A stretch of 64,000 nucleotides of DNA from Taibaiella koreensis. GTDB lineage: Bacteria; Bacteroidota; Bacteroidia; Chitinophagales; Chitinophagaceae. The notes below the pieces were generated by a model. It saw only the letters and a list, made by a program, of their open reading frames with translations, had not been told where the DNA came from and searched no databases. The stretch spans positions 248,001 through 312,000 of the forward strand of contig NZ_QVNU01000002.1 in assembly GCF_003545715.1 (NCBI RefSeq), in the 5' to 3' direction. This document shows, one piece after another, positions 8,431 to 15,907 of this stretch. Both the position numbers and the translations under genes were made by a program. Each line of letters starts with the position of its first letter. The stretch's first letter is position 1.

Positions 8431-9178
8431 TTATGTCTCGACCTGATCCGGACCCGTAGAACAATGCATGATCATTTCGTTGATCCTACCATCATCTCTC
8501 AATTGTATGAAATCGCCCGTACTTTTCACCGCATCTATCTTCCAAAGTGAAGGCTCATCCGACGCAATCTGGAAAATGGCGATCCGGTAAACTGATCTAC
8601 CATAACGGTAAACAACTTTTATCGAAGGCCAGCTCGTTGGAAAGCAACGCCTGATATGTAATCTATCGCCACGGCGTCCAGGCCAAGTAATGAGCCGGTG
8701 ATAAATTGATACATACAGGCGACTGAACCTGTGTACCAGGTCCTGACGCCTCTTCCTTTATGGGACTCATTGGCGTATGCATCAGCAGCCACCACATAAG
8801 GTTCTACCTTGTAAATGTCCCTCGAAATCCTGTCGGCACTATGTCTTATGGGCTGGATGAGGCTGAACAGCTCGTAGACTTTTTCCTGCTCTGCCGATGC
8901 TGCAAAGGATCAATGTCCAGATGGCGGCATGAAAACATTGCCCCGTTTTCCCTTACACCGGGCACATATCCTTTGATATAGTACGGGTTAAGTCCCGAGG
9001 TGTCAAATGCCGATTCCAGCAGCGCGATAAGCTTCATGTCTTTTTGCGCATCCTGCAGGTTCCTGTTCCGGCCAATAAATTCTGTGCGATCGGTCGTATA
9101 GCTGTAGCGGGCGCCGCTTACACGAAAGGAGCTCACCTGATTGGTGAATGCGGCATCCGGAATTGCCGCATACAACTA
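8431..9178 (-). pseudogene. Degraded GH94-family (cyclic beta-glucan synthase-like) remnant
   Basis: Pieces of a glycoside hydrolase/phosphorylase family 94 C-terminal region appear in three reading frames of the minus strand. Upstream (9175 to about 8935) is A-A-I-P-D-A-A-F-T, Y-T-T-D-R-T-E-F-I-G-R-N and Y-I-K-G-Y-V-P-G-V-R-E-N-G. The next motif, H-A-A-I-W-T, appears only in a shifted frame (8881-8931). A third frame then gives V-Y-E-L-F-S-L-I-Q-P-I, Y-K-V-E-P-Y-V-V-A-A-D and R-T-W-Y-T-G-S. A last shift gives P-T-S-W-P-S-I-K-V-V-Y-R-Y-G, ending at a stop at 8431-8433. In the family, T-E-F-x-G-R-N and P-G-x-R-E-N-G are hundreds of residues apart; here they are separated by roughly 40, so a large internal deletion also occurred. 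An in-frame TAG precedes the first fragment. The gene cannot be functional. Confidence 0.8.
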
Positions 9179-9346
9179 TTAGTAACCACCGCGTTCTTGA
9201 TTGGCAGTTATTTCCAGCGCATTTTACGACTCTTCCGCTTTATAATTATCTTTTTATCTTCTTGTAGAATACTATGTTTTTATTGATTTGCGAAATGCAA
9301 TTTCTGCAAATCATAAAAAAACAAAAAGGAATTAAGCGCAGCGAAT

Positions 9347-9369
9347 GGGCTTCAAAAAAGCTGAAGCCC
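9347..9369. terminator. Hairpin GGGCTTCA/TGAAGCCC
   Basis: An 8-bp perfect stem, GGGCTTCA (9347-9354) and TGAAGCCC (9362-9369), with the loop AAAAAGC between them. It lies in a spacer of about 390 bp between the pseudogene and the ArsR operon, and may be a terminator relic. Confidence 0.4.
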
Positions 9370-9502
9370 CTCTTTCAGGGATCATGAAATAATCCCCCTC
9401 TCCCTACTAGTATATAACAAGTAAAACACGGTTGGATTAGCTATAGTAACGAACACCATTACCCCCTTCCGGCACTATCTCACCCAAAAAAATGTAAATA
9501 TA

Positions 9503-9553
9503 TTTGCGCAACCCAAAAGTTGCATATACATTTGCAACCTGAGAGTTGCGCAA
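9503..9553 (+). promoter_or_regulatory. Promoter and nested operator of the ArsR-type operon
   Basis: A -33 TTTG (9503-9506) and a -7 TACATTTG (9527-9534) are spaced by 20 nt, matching the Bacteroidota promoter consensus. The same stretch is a nested palindrome. TTGCGCAAC (9504-9512) is the exact inverse of GTTGCGCAA (9545-9553). Inside it, GTTGCA (9519-9524) mirrors TGCAAC (9533-9538). The ArsR-type gene starts 13 nt later. This layout suggests autorepression, with the repressor covering both promoter boxes. Confidence 0.65.
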
Positions 9554-9566
9554 TTAATACTCAAGA

Positions 9567-9887
9567 ATGAAACAAGATATATTCCAGGCCATATCGGACC
9601 CAACACGCAGGGCTATTCTAACGCTGATCTCCATCCAGGCATTAACACCCAATGCAATGGCGGAAAAATTTGATATGACCCGCCAGGCAGTATCAAAACA
9701 TATTAAAGTATTGCACGAATGCGAATTGATTAAGCCCGAGCAAAGGGGCAGGGAAATCTATTATCACTTTAATGCGAAAAAAATGCAAGAATTTGACAAC
9801 TGGCTAGCGCAATTCAGGCGAAGCTGGGAAATTCAATTTAATCAGCTTGACGAACTATTATCAACAATTAAAGAACAGAAAAAATGA
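9567..9887 (+). CDS. ArsR/SmtB-family winged-helix repressor
   Basis: A 106-residue protein with the typical start [17 protein letters not shown] and a helix-turn-helix around [13 protein letters not shown] (residues about 40-55). The metal-binding ELCVCD motif of ArsR/SmtB is absent, so this belongs to the SdpR-like branch that usually sits in front of an AHSA1/SRPBCC gene. The stop overlaps the start of the next gene by 4 nt (ATGA), showing translational coupling. It probably represses this three-gene operon through the nested palindrome just upstream. Confidence 0.9.
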   Translation: MKQDIFQAISDPTRRAILTLISIQALTPNAMAEKFDMTRQAVSKHIKVLHECELIKPEQRGREIYYHFNAKKMQEFDNWLAQFRRSWEIQFNQLDELLSTIKEQKK

Positions 9888-10384
9888 CCAACGATTTGCT
9901 TTTTGATTTCAATGTTGACAAAACAGCGAAAACGGTTTTTATAACCCGGGAATTTAATGCCGGACTTTCTTTGGTATGGGATGCTTTTACCAAGCCGGAA
10001 CTACTGGACCAATGGGGAGCGCCTGCACCCATGCGCGCCAAAACGAAGTATATGGATTTCAAAGTGGGAGGGCAAAGATTCTATGCTATGATAAGCCCCG
10101 ATGGACAAGAACGCTGGTCCCTTCAGAGATATACCTCCATTACGCCGAAAACAAATTTCAAGATGTACAACTCTTTTGCAGACAAGGATGAAAATCCCGA
10201 ATTGCCGGGGTCTGAATGGGATTACATTTTCAGTGAACAAAATGGCAGAACAAAAGTGAGTATCACCATTTTCAACGAATCGTTTGAACGTATGGAAAGA
10301 TTATTGGAAGGCTTTAAGATCGGGTTTACCATAACATTGGAAAACCTGGAAAATCTGTTGACGGCCTTATCGCAGAAATTATAA
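9884..10384 (+). CDS. SRPBCC/AHSA1-domain protein
   Basis: A 166-residue protein of the START-like AHSA1 (activator of Hsp90 ATPase homologue 1-like) family. Typical motifs are the [20 protein letters not shown] opening, L-L-D-Q-W-G-A-P and F-K-V-G-G-Q-R. The fold is a helix-grip cavity that binds a small hydrophobic ligand. In bacteria such genes commonly follow an ArsR-type repressor, as here, with a 4-nt overlap. The ligand and biological role are unknown. Confidence 0.88.
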   Translation: MTNDLLFDFNVDKTAKTVFITREFNAGLSLVWDAFTKPELLDQWGAPAPMRAKTKYMDFKVGGQRFYAMISPDGQERWSLQRYTSITPKTNFKMYNSFADKDENPELPGSEWDYIFSEQNGRTKVSITIFNESFERMERLLEGFKIGFTITLENLENLLTALSQKL

Positions 10385-10420
10385 GAAGCAATTTGTCAAT
10401 CACATTTAAAAAATAAAGTC

Positions 10421-10855
10421 ATGAGAACAATCAATCCCTGGATCAACTTCAATGGAAATGCTGAAGAGGCATTCAATTTTTACAAATCAGTTTTTGGCGG
10501 AGACTTTACAAAGATCATTCGCTTCAAAGAGTTATCAAGCCCTGAATTTCCGGTAGGCGAAAACGATGCCAATAAAATAATGACCATTGCTTTGCCTGTA
10601 GGAAAACACAATGTGCTAGTGGCCAATGACGTTCCGGAGTTTATGGGACGAGTAAATGAAAACGAAAACAGATCTAAAATATCAATTAGTGCTGAAAGTC
10701 GTGAAGAAGCCGAAAAAATCTTTAACGGACTATCAGCAGGCGGCGATATCGAAGGGCCCATGGGCGACAGTCCCTGGGGTACATACGCCGGAATGTTTAG
10801 AGACAAATATGGCATTGAATGGATTGTCGAATTTGACCCCAATTATAATGGGTGA
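10421..10855 (+). CDS. VOC-family (PhnB-like glyoxalase superfamily) protein
   Basis: A 144-residue protein starting with I-N-P-W-I-N-F-N-G-N-A-E-E-A-F-N-F-Y-K-S-V-F-G-G, the hallmark of PhnB-like / 3-demethylubiquinone methyltransferase-like VOC proteins. It ends with Y-G-I-E-W-I-V-E-F. It lies 36 nt after the AHSA1 gene and is probably co-transcribed. The specific substrate is unknown. This ArsR / AHSA1 / VOC grouping is frequent in Bacteroidota. Confidence 0.88.
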   Translation: MRTINPWINFNGNAEEAFNFYKSVFGGDFTKIIRFKELSSPEFPVGENDANKIMTIALPVGKHNVLVANDVPEFMGRVNENENRSKISISAESREEAEKIFNGLSAGGDIEGPMGDSPWGTYAGMFRDKYGIEWIVEFDPNYNG

Positions 10856-11003
10856 ATGTATTTGAAGAAAAAACAGCCCTTACCTGGCACCGGGCCCATA
10901 CACCGTTCGGAAGATTTCATTGTCGTTCGGAAATCAAGTCAATTCCACTGAAAAAAAAGTGCAGCGACGTAATTGAATTTTGGGCTTCAATAAAAATCAT
11001 TTT

Positions 11004-11285
11004 ATGAAAAAGAAAGGTCTCAAGTTAGGCAAGAAGCTTATCCTCAGCAAAGAAGTAGTAGGTAGTCTGACGCATATTACGGGTGGTGCGGGAGCCGTTA
11101 CCGGAATTCATACAAACGGGTTGTGCGGCTGCGACCAATCGCTAGCACAGCCAACACAATGCCTCACTACTCCTTGTATAAATTGTCAGCCCACGCATGC
11201 CACTTGTGCGACAACTCCCGTCGTTTGCGAAGAGCCTACAGCCCGAACCTGTGTAAGCTGCAATGCTACATGCATTTGTCCGTAA
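11004..11285 (+). CDS. Lanthipeptide-like RiPP precursor peptide (orphan)
   Basis: A 93-residue peptide. An ATG at 10980 is also in frame, but the ATG at 11004 gives the standard leader. The leader MKKKGLKLGKKLILSKEVVG matches Bacteroidota class I lanthipeptide / GG-type precursors (K-x-L-x-L-x-K-E-x-x). A Gly-Gly pair (THITGG) follows as a possible cleavage site for a C39 peptidase. The last 55 or so residues hold 11 Cys and many Thr/Ser, for example T-T-P-C-I-N-C and S-C-N-A-T-C-I-C-P, as expected for Dha/Dhb-to-Cys thioether rings. No modification enzyme lies next to it. A LanB/C39-transporter operon is present at 58.9-64 kb. A terminator follows at 11307-11340. Confidence 0.75.
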   Translation: MKKKGLKLGKKLILSKEVVGSLTHITGGAGAVTGIHTNGLCGCDQSLAQPTQCLTTPCINCQPTHATCATTPVVCEEPTARTCVSCNATCICP

Positions 11286-11306
11286 GGTCAGGAAACATTT
11301 AGTAAA

Positions 11307-11340
11307 AAGCCGCTCTTTATATATAGATGGAGAGCGGCTT
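11307..11340 (+). terminator. Intrinsic terminator after precursor gene
   Basis: Perfect 10-bp stem AAGCCGCTCT (11307-11316) / AGAGCGGCTT (11331-11340) with a 14-nt A/T-rich loop. Confidence 0.65.
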
Positions 11341-11418
11341 CAGCTTTACATGTATCGCTGGTCATTCACCAGGCCCTCATTTAATTTGTCGTACCTTCAT
11401 GGTCTAAGGCAAATCATA

Positions 11419-11592
11419 ATGGAAGAAAATCCCCCAAACCCTCTTCCCGAAGACGGCCAGGAAGCATTAAACGAATTTAAAAGACGATCAGCCGAACTAC
11501 GTGAAAAAAACGGAAAATTAGTTACGGAAATGCATGATACAGCGGAGAAGGTAAAAGCATTCAAAGAAATATCCGACTTAGATAAGCATTAG
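11419..11592 (+). CDS. Small charged hypothetical protein (57 aa)
   Basis: The ORF begins at the ATG at 11419. The product is MEENPPNPLPEDGQEALNEF followed by a Lys/Glu-rich amphipathic helix to the end (...KAFKEISDLDKH). It has no signal peptide, Cys or membrane segment. It is bounded by the precursor terminator upstream and a strong terminator at 11596-11622, so it is likely a separate small transcript. The function is not recognised. Confidence 0.55.
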   Translation: MEENPPNPLPEDGQEALNEFKRRSAELREKNGKLVTEMHDTAEKVKAFKEISDLDKH

Positions 11593-11595
11593 TAC

Positions 11596-11622
11596 AAAAG
11601 CCTCCCGCACGGGGAGGCTTTT
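11596..11622 (+). terminator. Intrinsic terminator
   Basis: Stem AAAAGCCTCCC / GGGAGGCTTTT, 11 bp with a 5-nt loop, ending in T residues. It closes the small gene just upstream. Confidence 0.8.
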
Positions 11623-11648
11623 GCCGGCATAAAACAATCAGCTCAACT

Positions 11649-12392
11649 ATGAATACCTTCTCAAAAGACGCCTTTAAGGGTAAAAACGCTATTGTTGTGG
11701 GTGGCTCGCGTGGCATTGGTAAAGCTATTGTCGAGCGCCTCGCGTCCGCGGGGGCATCAGTAGTCATTAATTATGTCAACAGCCAGCCGGCAGCCGGGCA
11801 ACTGGCTGAACAGATAATACAACAAGGAGGCAAGGCAGTTGCCATACAGGCAGATATTTCAAAGCTGTCCGCTATCAGATCATTGTTTGAGCAGGCGGAA
11901 GAACAATTGGGACCTCCCGATATAGTGATCGTGAACGCGGCAGACTATGTTCCCGCACTGTTGTCGGAAGCGACAGAGGAACAGTACGATCGCATCTTCA
12001 ACACAAATACCAAGGGTGTGTTCTTTGTACTGCAGGAAGCAGCTAAGAGGGTGCGTGATGGCGGGCGCATCATCGTTACTTCCAGCGGAGGTACACAGAT
12101 GTATTTTACCATGAACGCCATTTATCTGGGTAGCAAAGGGGCTGTAGAGCAGTTTGTGCGCGTATTGTCCCGGGAACTTGGAGCACGTAACATCACCGTC
12201 AATGCCATTTCGCCGGGATTTACCAATACCGACCTGCTGCCCGAACGCGACCGGGCCGTGGCAGCCGGTATGTCGCCATTTCAGCGGGTTGGAGAGCCCT
12301 ATGATGTGGCCGATGTTGCCGTCTTTCTGGCCAGCGACGCGGCTAGATGGATTACCGGCCAGAATATTGGGGCAGGCGGCGGTGTATTTTAA
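11649..12392 (+). CDS. SDR-family NAD(P)-dependent oxidoreductase
   Basis: A 247-residue classical short-chain dehydrogenase/reductase. The Rossmann nucleotide-binding motif reads V-V-G-G-S-R-G-I-G (residues about 16-24), and the catalytic Tyr/Lys pair is in Y-L-G-S-K-G-A. The SSG triplet supplies the catalytic Ser. It ends I-T-G-Q-N-I-G-A-G-G-G, the common C-terminal signature of FabG-like SDRs. The substrate is unknown. The preceding terminator shows that it has its own promoter. Confidence 0.93.
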   Translation: MNTFSKDAFKGKNAIVVGGSRGIGKAIVERLASAGASVVINYVNSQPAAGQLAEQIIQQGGKAVAIQADISKLSAIRSLFEQAEEQLGPPDIVIVNAADYVPALLSEATEEQYDRIFNTNTKGVFFVLQEAAKRVRDGGRIIVTSSGGTQMYFTMNAIYLGSKGAVEQFVRVLSRELGARNITVNAISPGFTNTDLLPERDRAVAAGMSPFQRVGEPYDVADVAVFLASDAARWITGQNIGAGGGVF

Positions 12393-12433
12393 GAGGACTA
12401 CCGGAATATCAAAGGAAGTCTCCCGTAAAGAAA

Positions 12434-13000
12434 TCAGGCCCCGCTTAAACCAGGCTTAATGACTTTGATCCATGCTATAAAAGCCGTCCATAAAGCATCA
12501 ACCAACTTTTTGGTTTTCTCATCGGCCAGCTTTCCTTGTTCATCAAACTTGTCTCCGGCTTGGTTTAAGTAAAACTCCGGCTGCTGCAAAACCGGCATAT
12601 CCAGGTACATGACTACCTGCCGCAAATGATTGATCGCGCCAAAGGCACCTAGCTGGTAAGGACTGCAACCTAACAGGGCTACTGGTTTTCCTTTCCACTT
12701 GTTCTGACCTTCGGGTCGTGAACCCCAGTCCAACGCATTTTTAAGCACCGGCGAATAAGAACGGTTATATTCCGGCGAGGCCAGCAAAACCGCGTCTGCG
12801 CTTTCTATAGCCATCCAGAATTCTTTGACCGGCTGCGGCGGATTACTTTCCAGGTCCTGGTTAAACAAGGGTAGCTCATCGAGAGATACCATATGGAACT
12901 TAACCTCTTGCGGCGCTGCTTCAGCAAAGGCATGTAATAACTGCGTCGTATAAGAACCCTTGCGCAGACTACCGGATAAGGCGATAACTGAAATGCTCAT
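12434..13000 (-). CDS. NADPH-dependent FMN reductase-family protein
   Basis: A 188-residue flavodoxin-like protein. The FMN phosphate-binding segment is A-L-S-G-S-L-R-K-G-S (residues 8-17). S-P-E-Y-N-R-S-Y-S-P-V-L-K-N-A-L-D-W matches the family signature of NADPH-dependent FMN / azo / quinone reductases. It is convergent with the SDR gene. It probably reduces quinones or flavins with NAD(P)H; the physiological acceptor is unknown. Confidence 0.92.
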   Translation of the reverse strand: MSISVIALSGSLRKGSYTTQLLHAFAEAAPQEVKFHMVSLDELPLFNQDLESNPPQPVKEFWMAIESADAVLLASPEYNRSYSPVLKNALDWGSRPEGQNKWKGKPVALLGCSPYQLGAFGAINHLRQVVMYLDMPVLQQPEFYLNQAGDKFDEQGKLADEKTKKLVDALWTAFIAWIKVIKPGLSGA

Positions 13001-13015
13001 ATCAATTACATTGGA

Positions 13016-13165
13016 TCAGTGATGTTTAAAATGCTGGATCTCCTTCTCGTGCTTTTGTGCGGCTTCTTTGGAATCAAAGGTACCCAGGTTCTTACGTTTC
13101 TTCGTAGCGGGGTCGACCTTTCGCGAATAAATGCGGTACTGCCCCGATTTTAATTTCCGTATCAT
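13016..13165 (-). CDS. Small conserved basic protein (49 aa)
   Basis: Start chosen at the ATG at 13165, giving MIRKLKSGQYRIYSRKVDPA and ending E-I-Q-H-F-K-H-H. The pattern R-K-L-K-S-G-x-Y-R-x-Y-S-R-K-V-D-P, then K-R-x-N-L-G-T-F, then E-A-A-x-K-H-E matches a short protein family found across several bacterial phyla, with no known function. A longer reading from 13288 is possible but its extra N-terminus looks non-coding. It lies 15 nt after the FMN reductase gene on the same strand. Confidence 0.7.
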   Translation of the reverse strand: MIRKLKSGQYRIYSRKVDPATKKRKNLGTFDSKEAAQKHEKEIQHFKHH

Positions 13166-13292
13166 GAACCAATAACAAACGATCGTGCCGGATGGTTGTA
13201 TTGAACTTAAGTTGCAGGGTTTACAGATGCCCTGCCTTTTACTTTTAAGACTGTCCGGGTGGACCAGCGCTGCGCTGATAAACCCCATTTAG

Positions 13293-13300
13293 TATCTTTG
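13293..13300 (+). promoter_or_regulatory. -7 element in front of the GrpB-family gene
   Basis: TATCTTTG matches TAnnTTTG and lies only 5 nt before the ATG at 13306. If used, transcription would start at or next to the start codon, giving a leaderless mRNA. Confidence 0.45.
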
Positions 13301-13305
13301 GCCAT

Positions 13306-13878
13306 ATGGAAGCGATCAATATAATGGATTATGATCCAAGGTGGCCTGAACAATTTGAGCAGCTGAAATCCATATATAGTGCGGCGCTGGAAAATCATAT
13401 TCTGTCTGTTGAGCATGTCGGAAGTACTGCTGTTCCGGGCCTGGCCGCAAAGCCTGTTTTGGATATCGATATTATCGTAGCCGACGAAGCCCGGCTGAAT
13501 AAAACGATACCCATCATTGCCCTCATGGGCTACCAATTTATGGGCGACCAGGGCATTAAAGACCGGTATGCCTTCCGGGCTGTTTCCGATCTTAGCCCCG
13601 ACATGCATACCGGGGTACGCTGGCCGAAGCATCACTTGTATTGCGGCATCGCCGGCAGCATCAGCCTGAGCAATCATTTGTTGTTTCGTGACGCATTAAG
13701 AGGTAACGTTACGCTGGCCGAACAATACGGGGAGCTAAAGAAAAATTTAGCATCAGCCACCGGTGATATCGACGTTTATGTCGAAGGGAAAAGCGCCTTT
13801 ATCGCAGATGTATTGCAGAAGGCAGGCCTTTCCGGCAACCATATACAAGACATCATCGCACAAAATAAAAAGAAATAG
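13306..13878 (+). CDS. GrpB-family (UPF0157) protein
   Basis: A 190-residue protein with the family core Y-D-P-R-W-P-E-Q-F-E, then E-H-V-G-S-T-A-V-P-G-L-A-A-K-P-V-L-D-I-D (residues about 38-57). The G-S-T...D-I-D arrangement resembles a nucleotidyltransferase fold; some GrpB proteins are fused to dephospho-CoA kinase. A cellular role for stand-alone members is not established. The gene appears to be a single transcription unit. Confidence 0.92.
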   Translation: MEAINIMDYDPRWPEQFEQLKSIYSAALENHILSVEHVGSTAVPGLAAKPVLDIDIIVADEARLNKTIPIIALMGYQFMGDQGIKDRYAFRAVSDLSPDMHTGVRWPKHHLYCGIAGSISLSNHLLFRDALRGNVTLAEQYGELKKNLASATGDIDVYVEGKSAFIADVLQKAGLSGNHIQDIIAQNKKK

Positions 13879-13927
13879 CAACGAACGCAGGTCAACTCCA
13901 CGTGCTATAAAAACAAAGTGACTGTGT

Positions 13928-14046
13928 GCATATAGGGAGCAAACCATTTCCGGTCCTTGCGCCTGTCGAAAGGGCAAGGATGCGTGGTGCTTCGGCAGGC
14001 AGAGCAACCGCGGGGGAAGGCAAAATGTTTCAATGTTTCCTGCATG
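13928..14046. repeat. Dispersed palindromic repeat, copy A
   Basis: Copy A of an element found three times in the window. Outer arms are GCATATAGGGAGCAAA and CAATGTTTCCTGCATGC; an inner pair is GCGCCTGTCGAA and TTCGGCAGGC. It fills the spacer between the GrpB gene and the WYL regulator. Confidence 0.75.
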
Positions 14047-14129
14047 CTGATAGTCAGTAAAAATAAACGGATTGCACTAACATTTCGGCCACATTGAAAA
14101 CAGTCGATTATGGTTACCCGCTCAATTAA

Positions 14130-14828
14130 CAAAAGATCAACGATAATGAGACAACGCGGCTTTCAAGGTTAACAGCAATCTTAACCCAACTGCAAACCAA
14201 ACGACTGATTACGGCAAGGAGTCTTGCGGACAAATTCAATGTTACGACAAGGACGATTTACCGGGATATTAAAACATTGGAACAAGCAGGTGTTCCGATC
14301 CTGACTGAAGAAGGGAAAGGCTATACCCTAATGGAAGGCTACAAAATGCCACCGGTAATGTTTTCGGAAAGCCAGGCAAATGCGTTAATCCTTGCGGAAC
14401 AGCTTGTATTGAAAAACAAGGATGCTTCTTTTATCAGGGATTATACGGAAGCCATAGATAAAGTCAAGGCCGTTTTACGACAATCGGAAAAAGAAAAAGC
14501 CAATTTGCTTGCCGACAGGACCCGTTTTGAACAGAATATAAACAGGGAAAGGAACAGCAATAATATTTCGCAGGTGCAATATGCACTTACGAACTTTTAC
14601 CTGATGAGTATTGACTATATCAACGAAAACAACAAGACAAGCAATCGAATCGTTGAACCCTTTGCGTTAATAAGCACAACGGAAAACTGGCTGCTGATTG
14701 CCTGGTGCCGTTTACGTAATGCGTTCAGATATTTCCGTTTGGACCGGATAACAAAAATGAAAGTTCTTCCGGAGAAATTTGAACAACACAAAATGACTTT
14801 GCAGGAATATTTTGACAAATTCTACTAG
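14130..14828 (+). CDS. HTH/WYL-domain (YafY-type) transcriptional regulator, start unclear
   Basis: The frame is open from 14130. It encodes an HTH_11 domain (T-R-L-S-R-L-T-A-I-L-T-Q-L-Q, then L-A-D-K-F-N-V-T-T-R-T-I-Y-R-D-I) beginning near 14151. A linker and a WYL domain follow (I-V-E-P-F-A-L-I-S-T-T-E-N-W-L-L-I-A-W-C-R-L-R, then F-R-L-D-R-I). No ATG, GTG or TTG exists in frame before the HTH. The nearest ATG, at 14146, is in another frame and stops quickly. Either an unusual start (ATC/ATT) is used or the 5' end has a one-base frameshift. The first in-frame conventional start (TTG 14277) would remove the DNA-binding domain. WYL proteins usually respond to ligands. Confidence 0.7.
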   Translation, partial: QKINDNETTRLSRLTAILTQLQTKRLITARSLADKFNVTTRTIYRDIKTLEQAGVPILTEEGKGYTLMEGYKMPPVMFSESQANALILAEQLVLKNKDASFIRDYTEAIDKVKAVLRQSEKEKANLLADRTRFEQNINRERNSNNISQVQYALTNFYLMSIDYINENNKTSNRIVEPFALISTTENWLLIAWCRLRNAFRYFRLDRITKMKVLPEKFEQHKMTLQEYFDKFY

Positions 14829-14903
14829 CTTGTTTTTGACCCTTGACATACCGCTGTCACACCCCCCATTCCATCTTTGCATTACAAATTTAAAACGTCA
14901 AAA

Positions 14904-15296
14904 ATGGAAAAACAATCATTTGACCCTTGGGTCTGGGGCAAAAACACAAATTCAGTGCAAGCTGTTGAAGTAAAAAATGTAGCTGGTACGCTGTATTGTT
15001 CAGGGCAAGTTGCTATTGATACCAATGGCATGCCGAGCAGTGCAGATATGCGTTCGCAATTAATACAGACAATAGCCAATTTGGAGCAGCTCGTAAGCGA
15101 GGCGAGCTATGAATGTAAAAACATTGTAAGGCTGAATGTTTATACAACCTCTACACAAGATTTTTTTACTACCTGTATGGACGTTTATGTTCCCTTTATT
15201 CAAAAGCATGGCATCGAGCAAGCCACCACTTTGCTTGAAGTAAAGGGACTTTTTGCGACGTTGACCGTAGAGCTTGAAGCCACGCTCGTAAAGTAA
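14904..15296 (+). CDS. RidA-family (YjgF/L-PSP) protein
   Basis: A 130-residue protein with start chosen at the ATG at 14904. It contains A-G-T-L-Y-C-S-G-Q-V-A-I-D-T-N-G and L-E-V-K-G-L-F-A-T-L-T-V-E-L-E, the characteristic start and C-terminal strand of RidA/Rid proteins, which hydrolyse reactive enamine/imine intermediates from amino-acid metabolism. The usual substrate-binding Arg before the last strand is not evident, so it may belong to a non-archetypal Rid subgroup. It sits 75 nt after the WYL regulator and may be its target. Confidence 0.82.
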   Translation: MEKQSFDPWVWGKNTNSVQAVEVKNVAGTLYCSGQVAIDTNGMPSSADMRSQLIQTIANLEQLVSEASYECKNIVRLNVYTTSTQDFFTTCMDVYVPFIQKHGIEQATTLLEVKGLFATLTVELEATLVK

Positions 15297-15487
15297 GGTG
15301 TAAAAGAAAGCCTGGAATATTTTGTCTGACTGATCTTACATTCCGGCAGCCTAACGACCTCCTATTTCCAACAAGCTTTGCAGGTGTGCTATGCCTTGAT
15401 AGGAGCAAGGAGCTAAACAAGTCAGAATATGTTTTGCGCGAAATAGAAATAAGGAGTAGGTTTCAGGAAGACATTTTTAAGGAAAGG

Positions 15488-15510
15488 TGGCCGGGAAGAA
15501 ACCCGGCCAT
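15488..15510 (+). terminator. Hairpin after RidA gene
   Basis: TGGCCGGG (15488-15495) / CCCGGCCA (15502-15509), 8 bp with a 6-nt loop, followed by TTTCGGCTATTTCTTT. Confidence 0.55.
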
Positions 15511-15731
15511 TTCGGCTATTTCTTTATAAGCTTGACGGACAAGTTCATACCCTCGCCCCTCAGTCGTAGATCACAAAGTACGGCCGGCGCTGCAACCGGC
15601 GTTCCCGAACGATGCAAGAGGATGATGTGGACAGCATCAGACTTGGCACAAAAGCCCCTTTTTTTGTCGCAGATGCCCCTCATCAAATTTGACGCCATCG
15701 CTTACTTTTGATCTAGTCCTTATTGACGCTC

Positions 15732-15866
15732 CGCATACAGGACCCCATTATTTCCGGCCCCTGAGCCTGCCGAACTTTTCTCACCGAAGGTAAAGTACAA
15801 CCATGCGGTGCTTCGACAGGCTCAGCAACCATAGAAAAGGCAGAACGATTTAATGTTTCGTATAAG
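15732..15866. repeat. Dispersed palindromic repeat, copy B
   Basis: Arms CCGCATACAGGA and AATGTTTCGTATAAGC. The inner palindrome is CTGAGCCTGCCGAA and TTCGACAGGCTCAG. The centre TTTTCTCACCGAAGGTAA is shared with copy C near 44.5 kb. Confidence 0.8.
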
Positions 15867-15907
15867 CGGACTGTTATTATTTTATACAGCAATTAAAAAC
15901 CCCCGAT

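Larger units (their letters stand above)
15297..15907. other. Gene-poor spacer with a hairpin and a repeat
   Basis: 611 nt without a convincing gene. It contains the hairpin GGCCGGG/CCCGGCC (15489-15509), probably the RidA transcription end, and repeat copy B at 15732-15866. Short ORFs on both strands lack family motifs. Confidence 0.5.

Noticed and set aside
13753-14132. Minus-strand ORFs across repeat copy A
   Set aside because: They are products of the repeat sequence and the GrpB gene antisense strand.
15516-15698. Minus-strand ORF of 60 codons near 15.6 kb
   Set aside because: No recognisable family and overlapping a repeat-rich spacer; cannot be supported.
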